A DNA stretch of 64,000 nt from Terriglobales bacterium (GTDB lineage Bacteria; Acidobacteriota; Terriglobia; Terriglobales; Acidobacteriaceae), in assembly GCA_025980765.1 (NCBI GenBank), contig JAICXB010000002.1, forward strand, positions 120,758-184,757, written 5' to 3'. Below the pieces are notes generated by a model, which worked only from the letters and a program-made list of their open reading frames with translations, had not been told where the DNA came from and did not search any database. This document shows, in pieces, positions 43,975 to 52,539 of the stretch. The stretch's first letter is position 1. Each line of letters begins with the position of its first letter. A program made the position numbers and the translations under genes.

Positions 43975-44913
43975 GCTTTGCAATGCCCCAATCAGCTCCT
44001 TCACGTCCTTCACCCGGTGCTCGATGCACCAGCGATAGAGTTCGCCGACGATGCGTTCGGTGGCGCAGGGGTCGAAGTAGTTGGCGGTGCCTACCTGGAC
44101 GGCCGCGGCGCCGGCCAGGAGAAATTCGACCACGTCACTGCCGGTGCTGATTCCTCCCATTCCTATAACGGGGATATTGACGGAATGGCTCGCCTCATAC
44201 ACCATGCGCAACGCAATCGGTTTGATCGCGGGACCGGAGAGCCCTGCGGTGAAGTTGGAGATCCGCGGCTTACGCGTGTCGGGATCGATGGCCAGCGCGA
44301 CGAAGGTGTTTACCAAAGACAGCGCGTCCGCGCCGGCTTCTTCGGCCACGCGTGCCATTTGGGGAATGCTGGTCACGTTCGGCGACAACTTCACGATCAG
44401 CGGGCGCCGCGCCACTTTCTTGCAGGCGGCCACTACTTCTTCCAGCAGGTGGGTGTCGCTGCCGAAGCTAATGCCGCCGTGCTTGGTGTTCGGGCAGGAT
44501 ACGTTCAGCTCGTACGCGGCAATATTCTCGCCGGTGTTCAGCGTGCGGATTACCGCCTCATAGTCTTCGCGAGCGTATCCGAAGACGTTGGCGATGACGA
44601 TCAGATTTTTCTTTCGTGCCAGGACCGGCAACTTCTCTTTGAGGAAGGCCTCCGCGCCGATGTTCTGCAGCCCAATGGAATTCAACATGCCGGCCGCGGT
44701 CTCAAACATGCGTGGCGGCGGGTTGCCGGCCATCGCTTCGCGCGAAAGGCCCTTCACCACGAACCCGCCGAGCTTGTCGAGAGCGACGATGTCCTCAAAC
44801 TCGACGCCATAACCAAACGTGCCGCTGGCAGCAATGACCGGATTCTTGAAGTTGATGCCGCAAAAACTGACGCTCAGGTCAGGTCCAGAAAAAGACGAGG
44901 CAGGGAGGGTCAT
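43972..44913 (-). CDS. pyrD: Dihydroorotate dehydrogenase, class 1B-like
   Basis: This enzyme oxidises dihydroorotate to orotate in pyrimidine synthesis. ATG 44913 gives 313 aa; the track's longer start translates a repeat array. It has the FMN barrel motifs NPVIAASGTFGYG, GFVVKGLSREAMAGNPPPR, the catalytic Cys in ELNVSCPNTKHGG (class 1, Cys rather than Ser), PLIVKLSPNVTS and VIGMGGISTGSD. Class 1B enzymes work with a PyrK electron-transfer subunit, whose gene is not in the window. It is divergent from serS. Confidence 0.92.
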   Translation of the reverse strand: MTLPASSFSGPDLSVSFCGINFKNPVIAASGTFGYGVEFEDIVALDKLGGFVVKGLSREAMAGNPPPRMFETAAGMLNSIGLQNIGAEAFLKEKLPVLARKKNLIVIANVFGYAREDYEAVIRTLNTGENIAAYELNVSCPNTKHGGISFGSDTHLLEEVVAACKKVARRPLIVKLSPNVTSIPQMARVAEEAGADALSLVNTFVALAIDPDTRKPRISNFTAGLSGPAIKPIALRMVYEASHSVNIPVIGMGGISTGSDVVEFLLAGAAAVQVGTANYFDPCATERIVGELYRWCIEHRVKDVKELIGALQS

Positions 44914-44936
44914 TGAAGCGAATTCTAAATGAAACC

Positions 44937-44996
44937 TGATCGGGTGATCGGGCCATCGGGTCATCGGGTGATCTAACTTCGCCCGATGAGCCGATG
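44937..44996. repeat. Array of GATCGGGT octamers
   Basis: The left run, GATCGGGTGATCGGGCCATC then GGGTCATCGGGTGATC, has an exact 8-nt period over about five units (44937-44972). The facing arm is short and imperfect (CGCCCGATGAGCCGATG, to 44996). It lies between the divergent pyrD and serS starts. Confidence 0.8.
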
Positions 44997-45043
44997 CTTA
45001 ACTGCCGGTGACCACTCCTTAATCTTTCCTGTAGATTTGTCTC

Positions 45044-46330
45044 ATGCTCGATTTGAATTTTGTGCGCGATCATCTGCCGGAAGTGGAGCAGGGCATGCGC
45101 CATCGCGGGATGGACCCTGAAGAGCTGCTGGGCGGATTTCGCGAGCTTGACGCTCGCCGGCGGCAGGCAATCACCAACGCGGAAAATCTGAAGGCGCGCC
45201 GCAATCGCGCGTCGGAAGAGGTAGGCAAGCTGAAGCGCAGCGGCCAGGACGCGACCGCGCTGATGGAGGAAACCAAGTCGCTGCGGGAGGAGGGTGAGCG
45301 CCAGGAAAAGCTTGCCGCCGAACTCGAGACCGAACTGCGCGGAGTAATGGCGCAGATCCCCAATTTGCCGCTCGCCAGCGTTCCTGTTGGAAACAGCGAG
45401 CATGACAACGTGGAAGTGCGCCGCTGGGGCGCTCCTCCGGAGATGAAATTCGCAGCGAATCCGCATTGGGAAATTGGCGAGCAGCTAGGCATTCTCGATC
45501 TGGAACGGGCGGTAAAACTTTCCGGCGCGCGCTTTGCCGTGTATTGGGATCTGGGCGCGAAGCTGGAGCGGGCACTGGCCAATTTCATGCTCGACCTGCA
45601 CACCCGCGAGCATGGCTACACGGAAGTGCTTCCGCCATACATGGTGAACTCGGCGTCGATGTACGGCACGGGACAACTGCCGAAGTTCGCTGGGGATTCC
45701 TTCAAGTGCACCGATCATGACCTGTGGCTGGTGCCGACCGCCGAGGTGCCGCTGACAAATCTGTATCGCGATGAAACTCTGGAAGCCGACCGTCTGCCGG
45801 TTTCGGTGACGGCATACACTCCATGTTTCCGCAGTGAAGCCGGATCGTACGGCAAAGATGTGCGCGGCATCATCCGGCAACACCAGTTCCAGAAAGTTGA
45901 GCTGGTGAAGTTTTCGCATCCGCAAAAATCGCAGGAAGATCACGAACAGCTCACCCGGAATGCAGAGACGGTGCTGCAGCGGCTCGGCCTGCACTATCGC
46001 GTGATGCTGCTTTGCACCGCCGATATGGGATTTTCTTCCGCGAAAACCTATGACATTGAAGTTTGGCTCCCCGGACAAAAATTATTCCGCGAGATTTCTT
46101 CCTGCTCGAACTTCGACAGCTTTCAGGCGCGACGAGCGAACATCCGCTTCCGTTCCGCGGGAAGCAAGAAGAGTGAGTTTGTCCACACCTTAAACGGCAG
46201 CGGTCTCGCCATCGGACGCACCTGGCTGGCAATTCTGGAAAATTATCAGCAGGAAGACGGAAGCGTGGTGGTTCCCGAAGCATTGCGGTCGTATATGGGA
46301 GTGGAGCGCATTAGGGCGGTTGAGCGGTAG
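45044..46330 (+). CDS. serS: Seryl-tRNA synthetase
   Basis: This class II synthetase of 428 aa charges tRNA-Ser, and tRNA-Sec where present. It opens [18 protein letters not shown] with the N-terminal coiled-coil arm (about residues 25-105). The catalytic core shows [27 protein letters not shown], the motif 2 region [23 protein letters not shown] and motif 3 [19 protein letters not shown]. Length is normal. It is followed by an AT-richer stretch leading to the Fic module. Confidence 0.95.
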   Translation: MLDLNFVRDHLPEVEQGMRHRGMDPEELLGGFRELDARRRQAITNAENLKARRNRASEEVGKLKRSGQDATALMEETKSLREEGERQEKLAAELETELRGVMAQIPNLPLASVPVGNSEHDNVEVRRWGAPPEMKFAANPHWEIGEQLGILDLERAVKLSGARFAVYWDLGAKLERALANFMLDLHTREHGYTEVLPPYMVNSASMYGTGQLPKFAGDSFKCTDHDLWLVPTAEVPLTNLYRDETLEADRLPVSVTAYTPCFRSEAGSYGKDVRGIIRQHQFQKVELVKFSHPQKSQEDHEQLTRNAETVLQRLGLHYRVMLLCTADMGFSSAKTYDIEVWLPGQKLFREISSCSNFDSFQARRANIRFRSAGSKKSEFVHTLNGSGLAIGRTWLAILENYQQEDGSVVVPEALRSYMGVERIRAVER

Positions 46331-46466
46331 GAGGCTGCAAGCTGCTGGGCAAGTTGAACAAATCTCAAAGCAAACCGTATATTTATATAGAGATTACGAG
46401 CTAACCATAAATAATGGCTGTGAGAATGGAATCGGAATAATCCACAGGCGACGATCCTTTAAATCA

Positions 46467-46495
46467 TTGACATTATTGGTTTAGCGAGCGATTAT
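46467..46495 (+). promoter_or_regulatory. Candidate sigma-70 promoter of the Fic module
   Basis: A perfect TTGACA at 46467-46472 is followed after 17 nt by GATTAT (46490-46495), a fair -10 match. It lies 54 nt before the first gene of the Fic pair, within a stretch clearly richer in A/T than the surroundings. Confidence 0.5.
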
Positions 46496-46548
46496 TCGTA
46501 ACGCCGACTCGATGAGTTGCATCGAATAAACGGAGAAGGGGCAAGACC

Positions 46549-46755
46549 ATGGCGGACAGGAAACAATTCTTCGGTGAAGTAACGACCGATCCTGAACTTC
46601 AAAAGGCATTACAGGCATCGCGCGACACAACCGTATCAGAGGAAGAGTTGCGTGAGCAGAGAATCAGCTTTGCATTCGGTAACGCTCCGGCAAGCGCAAC
46701 CGACATTACGAAGGATAGTGTTTGGCGAGCGTCCGAGCACATTCGTCTAAAATAA
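46549..46755 (+). CDS. Small protein paired with Fic, possible antitoxin
   Basis: This 68-aa protein, with a GGAG-type purine run before its ATG, reads ...TVSEEELREQRISFAFGNAPASATDITKDSV. The ELREQRISFxxGNAP motif is known to me from small proteins encoded next to Fic and plasmid-related genes. Class I Fic antitoxins block ATP through an S-x-x-x-E helix. A canonical inhibitory helix is not certain here, so the antitoxin role is inferred mainly from position 46 nt before the fic ATG. Confidence 0.6.
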   Translation: MADRKQFFGEVTTDPELQKALQASRDTTVSEEELREQRISFAFGNAPASATDITKDSVWRASEHIRLK

Positions 46756-46763
46756 TTGATCCA

Positions 46764-46792
46764 CCGTGGCCAGCAGATTTTGGTGGCCACGG
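46764..46792 (+). promoter_or_regulatory. Hairpin between the small gene and fic
   Basis: A perfect 9-bp stem, CCGTGGCCA (46764-46772) and TGGCCACGG (46784-46792), with an 11-nt loop ends 9 nt before the fic ATG. No T-run follows, so it is not a standard terminator. It could reduce translation of fic relative to the upstream gene. Confidence 0.6.
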
Positions 46793-46801
46793 CTAACCAA
46801 A

Positions 46802-47398
46802 ATGTCCGTCCGAAAGCAAGACGATCCCGTCCTCTACAAACGAATCCAAGAGCAAAATCTCTTACGACAATATGACTTGTTGTCGAACTGTATAGAAATT
46901 GGCTTAGCGAAGGGTATTGAAGCATTCGACAAGTACACACTATGGGCTCTGAACTATGCTGCGGTTGCTAACATCGCTCAGATGGGCGGGCGTTACCGAG
47001 AAGACCCAATCTTGGTTGGCGAGCATATTCCCCCGCACTTCAAAGATGTCCCCAACCTGATGGACAGATTTTTTTCCCTTGTGCATGAGAACTGGACCCT
47101 TTCTGACCACCCAACCCTCATAGCTGCATATGCCCTGTGGCGGCTCAATTGGATTCATCCCTTTGTAGAGGGTAATGGAAGAACTGCTAGGGCGGCCTGC
47201 TATTACCTTCTCTGTATGAAGCAGGGAAGGCTCCTCGAAGGCAAGAAGACTGTTCCCGAGCGGATTCGCGAGAATCGTCAACCCTACTATGCTGCTTTAA
47301 AGGCAGCCGACATCGCTTGGGAAAACGGCACACTCGACGTGTCAGTCATGGCGAATTATCTGCAGGAGTTGCTCAAGGGCCAGCTCACCGAAAAGTAA
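46802..47398 (+). CDS. Fic-domain AMP-transferase-like protein
   Basis: ATG 46802 gives 198 aa (the track's GTG 46766 lies in the hairpin). The Fic motif is canonical and intact, HPFVEGNGRTAR, preceded by a helical core (LWRLNWIHPF) and a flap-like stretch. Proteins with this motif transfer AMP or other phosphate-containing groups to target-protein hydroxyls. No inhibitory helix is obvious inside the protein, so inhibition would have to come from the small upstream protein. The pair lies in an A/T-richer patch, a hint of transfer. Confidence 0.85.
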   Translation: MSVRKQDDPVLYKRIQEQNLLRQYDLLSNCIEIGLAKGIEAFDKYTLWALNYAAVANIAQMGGRYREDPILVGEHIPPHFKDVPNLMDRFFSLVHENWTLSDHPTLIAAYALWRLNWIHPFVEGNGRTARAACYYLLCMKQGRLLEGKKTVPERIRENRQPYYAALKAADIAWENGTLDVSVMANYLQELLKGQLTEK

Positions 47399-47431
47399 GG
47401 GTTAAAGTCGATGATGCAGCAAGTTGCGTCT

Positions 47432-47815
47432 TTACCTGCGACCGGCGCCTTTACCTGCCTGTGGCTGTATCAAATTCCGTAACTGCTCCGGCAACTTGCA
47501 GATGTCGGTGCCCTTTACGATCAGCGCGTCTGCGCCCGAGGGCTTCCACTGCGTTGCAGGAATGGGAAAGGCCGTTAAGATCACGATCTTTGGGCGGGGC
47601 TGAAGCTTCGCGGCGGCCTTCACCACGTCATAGCCGGCGGTAGCCGTCTCCATGCGCATGTCGGTCACCACCGCGTGAAAGTGTTCCGTTCGAAGCCGCC
47701 CCACCGCATCGGCGGCCGACGGCGAAGTCTGCACCTCAAACTCGGCCAGGGCAAGAATGGTCTGCAGCAGGCGCAGGATGGCAGGTTCGTCGTCTACCAG
47801 GAGTACGCGCAGCAT
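47432..47815 (-). CDS. Single-domain response regulator (receiver only)
   Basis: The 127-aa protein has the receiver signature VLLVDDEPAILRLLQ, phospho-acceptor Asp in VVTDMRMETATAGYDVV (with a small insert instead of the usual MPxxxG), Thr in VILTAF and Lys in LIVKGTD. No output domain follows, only a short basic tail. Its ATG directly follows the TGA of the upstream histidine-box protein (TGAATG), so the two are translationally coupled and probably form one signalling pair. Confidence 0.88.
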   Translation of the reverse strand: MLRVLLVDDEPAILRLLQTILALAEFEVQTSPSAADAVGRLRTEHFHAVVTDMRMETATAGYDVVKAAAKLQPRPKIVILTAFPIPATQWKPSGADALIVKGTDICKLPEQLRNLIQPQAGKGAGRR

Positions 47816-48259
47816 TCAGTGCGCGGCGCCACTGCCATTTTTATTCTCAGCATAGCTGACGCGTCCCGAAATGGCATCCGCTGTGGCTTCGCGCAAGGCG
47901 ACATTAATGCGATCGACGGCGTCGCTCGCGACCTGGAGGGCCTCGCTATCTCCGGTTTTCTGCACTGCCAGACACAAAGGAAAGACGGCATTGCGAACGT
48001 GGTGATTCAATTCGCTAACGATGGCAGTGCGCGACATCGCGCTGGCGAAGTGGACTTCCTCCTGGCGCAGTTGAATGCCGAGACAAACAATAATCGCGGT
48101 CAGGGCGGCGACAAGGTCGGCCAGAAAAACATGGCTCAGCAACACGCGGTCGTGCGGCACGAGAAACCAGTGGATGCCCGCAGCGCTGGCGCCTACCAGC
48201 AAACCGCAGAACACGGAAACCATTATTTTCTTGCGATTTGAAACGCGTTTCAGTAACAC
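47816..48259 (-). CDS. Membrane histidine-box protein without a kinase ATPase domain
   Basis: The 147-aa protein has two N-terminal transmembrane helices (about residues 11-33 and 39-62), then a helix pair with an H-box, SELNHHVRNAVFPLCLAVQ, like the dimerisation/phosphoacceptor region of HisKA_2/HWE-type kinases. There are no N, G1 or G2 boxes, so it cannot bind ATP like a normal kinase. It could be a phosphotransfer or phosphatase partner for the receiver encoded next to it. A truncation is possible, but the neat TGAATG coupling suggests a selected unit. Confidence 0.75.
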   Translation of the reverse strand: MLLKRVSNRKKIMVSVFCGLLVGASAAGIHWFLVPHDRVLLSHVFLADLVAALTAIIVCLGIQLRQEEVHFASAMSRTAIVSELNHHVRNAVFPLCLAVQKTGDSEALQVASDAVDRINVALREATADAISGRVSYAENKNGSGAAH

Positions 48260-48440
48260 GACGTGTCTTTCCCGGCCAGAGAAGTTTGTGACTGAATTCA
48301 GAAGATCTGGATGGGGCCCGTGCCAGCAACCCGGTTAGATGCCAAAAAATGGTACGTGGCTACAGCATAGCAGCGCAATATTTGTGACCAAAGCCCAATC
48401 GAGAGCTGCTGAACTGCTGGGAGGACGTGGAGGCGGGCGC

Positions 48441-48545
48441 CCGGGGTTAACACGATGGGCACGAAGTTTCTAAAGGTCACGGAGCATCAATTTTCTCGCT
48501 CGTGACCTTTCCCCGGCCTTCGTGACCTTCGTGTTAACCCCCGGT
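48441..48545. repeat. Facing arrays of CACGAAGG/CACGGAG units
   Basis: The left arm (48441-48484) starts CCGGGGTTAACACGATGGGC and the right arm (48503-48545) ends CTTCGTGACCTTCGTGTTAA plus CCCCCGG, so the outermost bases also pair (CCGGGGTTAA with TTAACCCCCGG). It fills the 48260-48568 gap, which holds no gene. Confidence 0.88.
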
Positions 48546-48568
48546 TTACCAAGGCGCCCGTATCCACG

Positions 48569-49288
48569 TTATTGATTCCCGTTGAGGGTGAAGTGCACCG
48601 TAATCGAAGTTTGCACGGTGACTGGCTCATTATTCAGGATGTAGGGGCGGTACTGCCACTGGCGCACTGCTTCCTCAGCCGCGCGCACCAGCATGGGGTG
48701 GCCGCTGACCGGCACCACACTCTCCACGCGGCCATCCTTCCCGATCAGCGCGGAGAGCAGCACTGTTCCCTGAATGCCCGCCCGCTTCGCGATCTCAGGA
48801 TAAGTGGGCACGACCTTGTGGAGGAGAGAGCCCAACTGCATTTCCGAAATGGGAATTGGCCGCTTTGGCCGCGCAGGTCGAATGTCCGCGAGCGGCGCTC
48901 CTACTGCGAAGATGTTGGTGAGCGCTCCCGGGCCGCCGCAAGGCGGAGTACATGCCAGGGCTCCTGACGGCGCAGGCTCAGCTTCCTGACTGGGCGCTCG
49001 CGATCGGTCAATCTGCGATGGTATGCGATTGAGCTGCACAATCTGGGGCACGGGCAAGACCGGCGCCGCTGCGCCACCTCGGGTCTCGCGGGTGACCGGG
49101 GCCTGTGCGACGGCGGTCATCTGGATGCTGGGCGGAGGCGCAACGAACTGTATTCGCTCCAGATGAAAGAGAGGTATGGCAAGCAGCGCGGCTAGGGCAA
49201 GGCTTTGCGCCATTGCAGAAGCCAATTTGGTCCAAGCCGAACGGTGTCTCGGATGCGGAGCCGATTCCAGCAGACTTTCAGCGAACAT
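48569..49288 (-). CDS. TonB-family energy transducer
   Basis: The 239-aa protein has one N-terminal membrane anchor (about residues 25-48), a proline-rich periplasmic spacer with a CTPPCGG Cys pair, and a C-terminal TonB domain (VVPTYPEIAKRAGIQGTVLL...GHPMLVRAAEEAVRQWQYRPYILNNEPV). It would couple proton motive force to outer-membrane receptors such as the BtuB-like one 5 kb away. ExbB/ExbD genes are not in the window. Confidence 0.9.
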   Translation of the reverse strand: MFAESLLESAPHPRHRSAWTKLASAMAQSLALAALLAIPLFHLERIQFVAPPPSIQMTAVAQAPVTRETRGGAAAPVLPVPQIVQLNRIPSQIDRSRAPSQEAEPAPSGALACTPPCGGPGALTNIFAVGAPLADIRPARPKRPIPISEMQLGSLLHKVVPTYPEIAKRAGIQGTVLLSALIGKDGRVESVVPVSGHPMLVRAAEEAVRQWQYRPYILNNEPVTVQTSITVHFTLNGNQ

Positions 49289-49361
49289 TCTGGTCCTTCT
49301 CGCGTGATCGCATTTTCCGATTTACCGCAATCCAAGCAAGGCAGGAACGTTCCCTAAATCT

Positions 49362-49534
49362 GGCATCCTGAGCGAGGGCGAACGCCCGAGTCGAAGGACC
49401 CCAACAGTGCTTAATGCGCCAATACTGCCCACCACTTTCAGCGAGGATTCCCAATTTGAACCCCAAGCCGCAATCCGGCGGACACATCGCGGGGGTTCTT
49501 CGACTCGGGCGTTCGCCCTCGCTCAGAATGACAG
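49362..49534. repeat. Inverted-repeat element, copy B
   Basis: The left arm (49362-49402) and right arm (49491-49534) match those of the element at 7171-7329: GAGCGAGGGCGAACGCCCGA and TCGGGCGTTCGCCCTCGCTC. The centre (about 88 nt) is different from copy A. The gap 49289-49698 holds only this element and the skp terminator. Confidence 0.88.
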
Positions 49535-49651
49535 TTCTAAACCAGGAGGCCCTGTTTGATCTGACTACACCAAATCGGAAATGCAATGAATGCGCGATCC
49601 AAAAGAACAGACACCGCTCAATGTTCGTCGTCGCCGGATTCGCCACAAATT

Positions 49652-49677
49652 AAAAGGCCGCCCATTGCGAGCGGCCC
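49652..49677 (-). terminator. Rho-independent terminator after skp
   Basis: Read on the minus strand: GGGCCGC, a 9-nt loop, GCGGCC, then TTTTAATTT. It lies about 22 nt past the stop of the OmpH/Skp gene and has the stem and T-tract expected of an intrinsic terminator. Confidence 0.75.
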
Positions 49678-49698
49678 GACAAAATTGGAACTAAATCC

Positions 49699-50391
49699 TT
49701 ATTTTGGTGTCGTGCTTGACGCCGGTTTTGGAGCCGACGGCAGCGTGCTTGCCGGCCTCCGCGGGGCAGTCACTCCGGTAGCGCCCGCAGGTTTGGTCGC
49801 TGCAGGTGTGGGAGCGGGCACGCCCGACTTCTGATTGTAAGCTTCGATAATGGGCTTGGTGATGTCCACCGACTGCGCCGCCCAGAGCACCGGGCTTTGC
49901 TGCGTGGAAACATCAATTACCATCGCGTAGCCATTCTCCTTGGCGTAGTTATCGAGCACCTGCATCACCTTGGTGCCGATGCGCTGCGCGATCTCATTAG
50001 ATTGCGTCTGATAATCGTTCTGCGCGTCTTCCAGGTTGCGCTGCAGGGTCTTTTGCTTGGAGTCGATTACCTGCACGCGCTTGGTGCGCTCTTCATCGTT
50101 GAGCTTGTCGGTCTGCGCGGCGAGCTGCTTTTTCAGGTTGTCGACTTCGTCGCTCAGGCTCTTCAACTCGATCTGCTTGGGCTCGAATTTCTTCTGCAAG
50201 GCTTCGAGATCGCGCTGGCCTTCGTTGCTGTTGGCGATGGCCGCCTGGATGTTGATGATGGCGACTTTATTGGGCGCGGCCACGACGGGATTGGCGGTGG
50301 TGGAAGCGGCTGCGTTGGTGCCGGCTTGCGCGAACGTGCCTAGAGAAAAAAGCAGTGCGACGGACAGGGTGGAAACAATCTTGCGTGTCAT
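49699..50391 (-). CDS. skp: OmpH/Skp-family periplasmic chaperone
   Basis: The 230-aa protein has a signal peptide (LSVALLFSLGTFAQAG), an AIINIQAAIANSNEGQRDLE start of the Skp body, and a long charged coiled-coil (about residues 58-140, rich in Glu/Lys/Gln) with the C-terminal YAKENGYAMVIDVSTQQSPVLW strand typical of OmpH. It would hold unfolded outer-membrane proteins. The Pro/Ala/Ser/Thr-rich tail of about 35 residues is longer than in E. coli Skp. An intrinsic terminator follows. Confidence 0.88.
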   Translation of the reverse strand: MTRKIVSTLSVALLFSLGTFAQAGTNAAASTTANPVVAAPNKVAIINIQAAIANSNEGQRDLEALQKKFEPKQIELKSLSDEVDNLKKQLAAQTDKLNDEERTKRVQVIDSKQKTLQRNLEDAQNDYQTQSNEIAQRIGTKVMQVLDNYAKENGYAMVIDVSTQQSPVLWAAQSVDITKPIIEAYNQKSGVPAPTPAATKPAGATGVTAPRRPASTLPSAPKPASSTTPK

Positions 50392-50474
50392 TGGTGTATC
50401 AGAAACTCCATTTGTTGGCGGGTACGGATACAGACATTATAGGAGTAGCGACTTGGAAGCGTCAATGAAAGCCT

Positions 50475-50823
50475 CGGGTTAACACGAAGGTCACGAAGTC
50501 TTGAACCAAGTTCACGGAGAGCTCATAAATGTGTGTAAGTTTTAGCTTTAGTCCGCATTTCTACCGGCAAAATCTAGTCCCGTTCTTATCACGGGAAAAC
50601 CAGACGCGGATCACGCGGATGTGACGCGGATTCCAAGCAAAATGGTGAGAGCTGTATTGTGTGGTGACAACAATCAACTCCTTCCCGATTACTCCAGCAC
50701 CAATTACCCAATCCCATCCGCGTGATCCGCGTCTCATCCGCGAAATCCGCGTCTGGTTTGTGAGACATGCAGGCTAGTTCTCTGACCTTATATTTTCCTT
50801 CGTGGCCTTCGTGTTAACCCCGG
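50475..50823. repeat. Nested facing arrays: CACGAAGG outside, CGCGGAT inside
   Basis: The outer arms are CGGGTTAACACGAAGGTCAC from 50475 and CTTCGTGGCCTTCGTGTTAA ending at about 50823. Inside lie a second pair, CCAGACGCGGATCACGCGGA (50600-50634) and ATCCGCGTGATCCGCGTCTC (50716-50756). The outer right arm contains the murJ stop codon (50814-50816). The gap 50392-50813 has no gene. Confidence 0.88.
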
Positions 50824-52418
50824 GGCAGAACTCTTCTTAATACCATCCTTGCCTCGGGAACTGCCATTAATGACGTTACCCCAAAATACACAACGCCGTA
50901 AGGCACGAGCACCGCGATGGCCGTGAGCACCGGATGTCGATGGCCGACGATTAGCTTGATTCCCCATCCGGCGGCCGCGGAGAGAGCCGCGGCTGTCCAC
51001 AGCTTGGCAAAGAATGCGGTCGCCGCCGGCACGGCGCCGATGCGTTGATGCAGTCGCCAGCGCAGCAAGAGGAACTCCGCCCAGCCGGCCAGGCCCGCCG
51101 AAGCCGTCAGTCCGGCGACTCCCCAACTGCGATCGATGCCCAGCATGCCGGGAAGCCGCAGGGCGAAGAACAATCCCAAGGCGGTCGTCAGCACGACGCG
51201 AACGATGGCGAAGCGCAGCGGGGTGCGCGTGTCTCGCAGTGCGTAGTAGGTGGACGAGTAAAGACGTCCCAAAGACGAGGCGAGTAGTCCTATCGACGAT
51301 CCCGCCAGCACGCCCCACACATAGACCGCATCCGCACGACTGAATTTTCCTGACTGATAGATGGCTGCCGTGACTACATCGCCCAGGGCGAGAAACGCCA
51401 TCGCCGAGGGGACCACCAGAAACGCAATCTGACGAACGCCTTTGCCCAGGCGGGTACGCAGTTGCCCGGCAATTTCGCTTTCGCTGCCCAGCGCTCCCGA
51501 CATCGCCGGCAACTCCGCCGCGGAGACCGACATGCCAAACAGACTCACCGGCAGCGTGTACAGAGTTTGCGCGTAGGCCAGTGCCGCCACCGCGCCGGTG
51601 GGCAGGAAGCTGGCAATCAGCGAATCGACATAGGCGCTCACCTGCACTACGCCCCGGCTGAAGAGCACGGGAACAAAGTTGCGAATCACCTCGCGGACGC
51701 TGGCGAGCCCCGTTCCCAATATGGGACGCAGCCTGCGGACCAGACGCAGCACCACCGGAAGCTGCACTCCGAGCTGCAGCGCGCTGCCCACTACGGCTCC
51801 CCAGGCCACCACGATGGCCAGCGGGTCCTGGGCCCGATGGCCTCCATACATGAGAAGCGTGGTAATAATCGCTGCATTCCAAACCACCGGGGCGGCGTAG
51901 GAGAGAAAGAACTTGCGATGGCTGTTCAGAATGCCCAGACACCAGGCCGACAACACCAGCAGTCCCGCGCCGGGGAAGAAGATGCGCACCAGGCGAATGG
52001 TCAACTCGCGCTTCGCGCCGTGGAACCCGGGGGCGATTACGTCGATCAGATACGGAGTCGCCAGCACTCCGGCCAGTACCAGGGTTGAGGTGATCAGTAT
52101 CAGCAGCGAAGCTACCGCACTGGCGACCTTGTCGGCTTCTTCTTCATTCGCCTCGGCCCGCAATCTTGCATAAACGGGAATGAACGACGCGGAGAGCACG
52201 CCTTCGCCGAACAGGTTTTGCAGAAAGTTCGGGATGCGAAAGGCGGCGCGGAAAGCGTCGGCCGCATCGGAGTTCCCGAAATAGTGGGCAAAGACGCGGT
52301 CCCGCAGCAGTCCCGCAATGCGGCTCAGGAAGATGCCGGCAGCAACCAGAGTCGCCGAGCGTCCAATGCCGGGAGCCGGTGTGCTTCGCCGATTGCTCTC
52401 TCCGATGGACGTTGGCAT
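50814..52418 (-). CDS. murJ: Lipid II flippase MurJ (MviN)
   Basis: The 534-aa polytopic membrane protein is of normal MurJ length, with about 14 helices. Signatures are [26 protein letters not shown] with conserved Arg/Asp near the N-terminus, [24 protein letters not shown], and [15 protein letters not shown] in the middle. It flips lipid II for peptidoglycan synthesis. The last codons PRG and TAA read into the TTAACACGAAGG repeat arm. It is divergent from frr, with a 121-nt gap. Confidence 0.94.
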   Translation of the reverse strand: MPTSIGESNRRSTPAPGIGRSATLVAAGIFLSRIAGLLRDRVFAHYFGNSDAADAFRAAFRIPNFLQNLFGEGVLSASFIPVYARLRAEANEEEADKVASAVASLLILITSTLVLAGVLATPYLIDVIAPGFHGAKRELTIRLVRIFFPGAGLLVLSAWCLGILNSHRKFFLSYAAPVVWNAAIITTLLMYGGHRAQDPLAIVVAWGAVVGSALQLGVQLPVVLRLVRRLRPILGTGLASVREVIRNFVPVLFSRGVVQVSAYVDSLIASFLPTGAVAALAYAQTLYTLPVSLFGMSVSAAELPAMSGALGSESEIAGQLRTRLGKGVRQIAFLVVPSAMAFLALGDVVTAAIYQSGKFSRADAVYVWGVLAGSSIGLLASSLGRLYSSTYYALRDTRTPLRFAIVRVVLTTALGLFFALRLPGMLGIDRSWGVAGLTASAGLAGWAEFLLLRWRLHQRIGAVPAATAFFAKLWTAAALSAAAGWGIKLIVGHRHPVLTAIAVLVPYGVVYFGVTSLMAVPEARMVLRRVLPRG

Positions 52419-52539
52419 GACTCCTCAACGCCAATCTAGCATTCTCCTCGTGCTGCGAAGTTGCGGCGAAGCTTCCTTTATAATGACGGGTTTTCGAAAT
52501 CCAACGCCTCGCCTTCTGAGGCAAATCTGGAGCAAAGCG

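Noticed and set aside
50788-51942. 384-aa minus-strand ORF
   Set aside because: It is an alternate frame of murJ with a Gly/Arg/Ser-rich composition typical of shadow frames.
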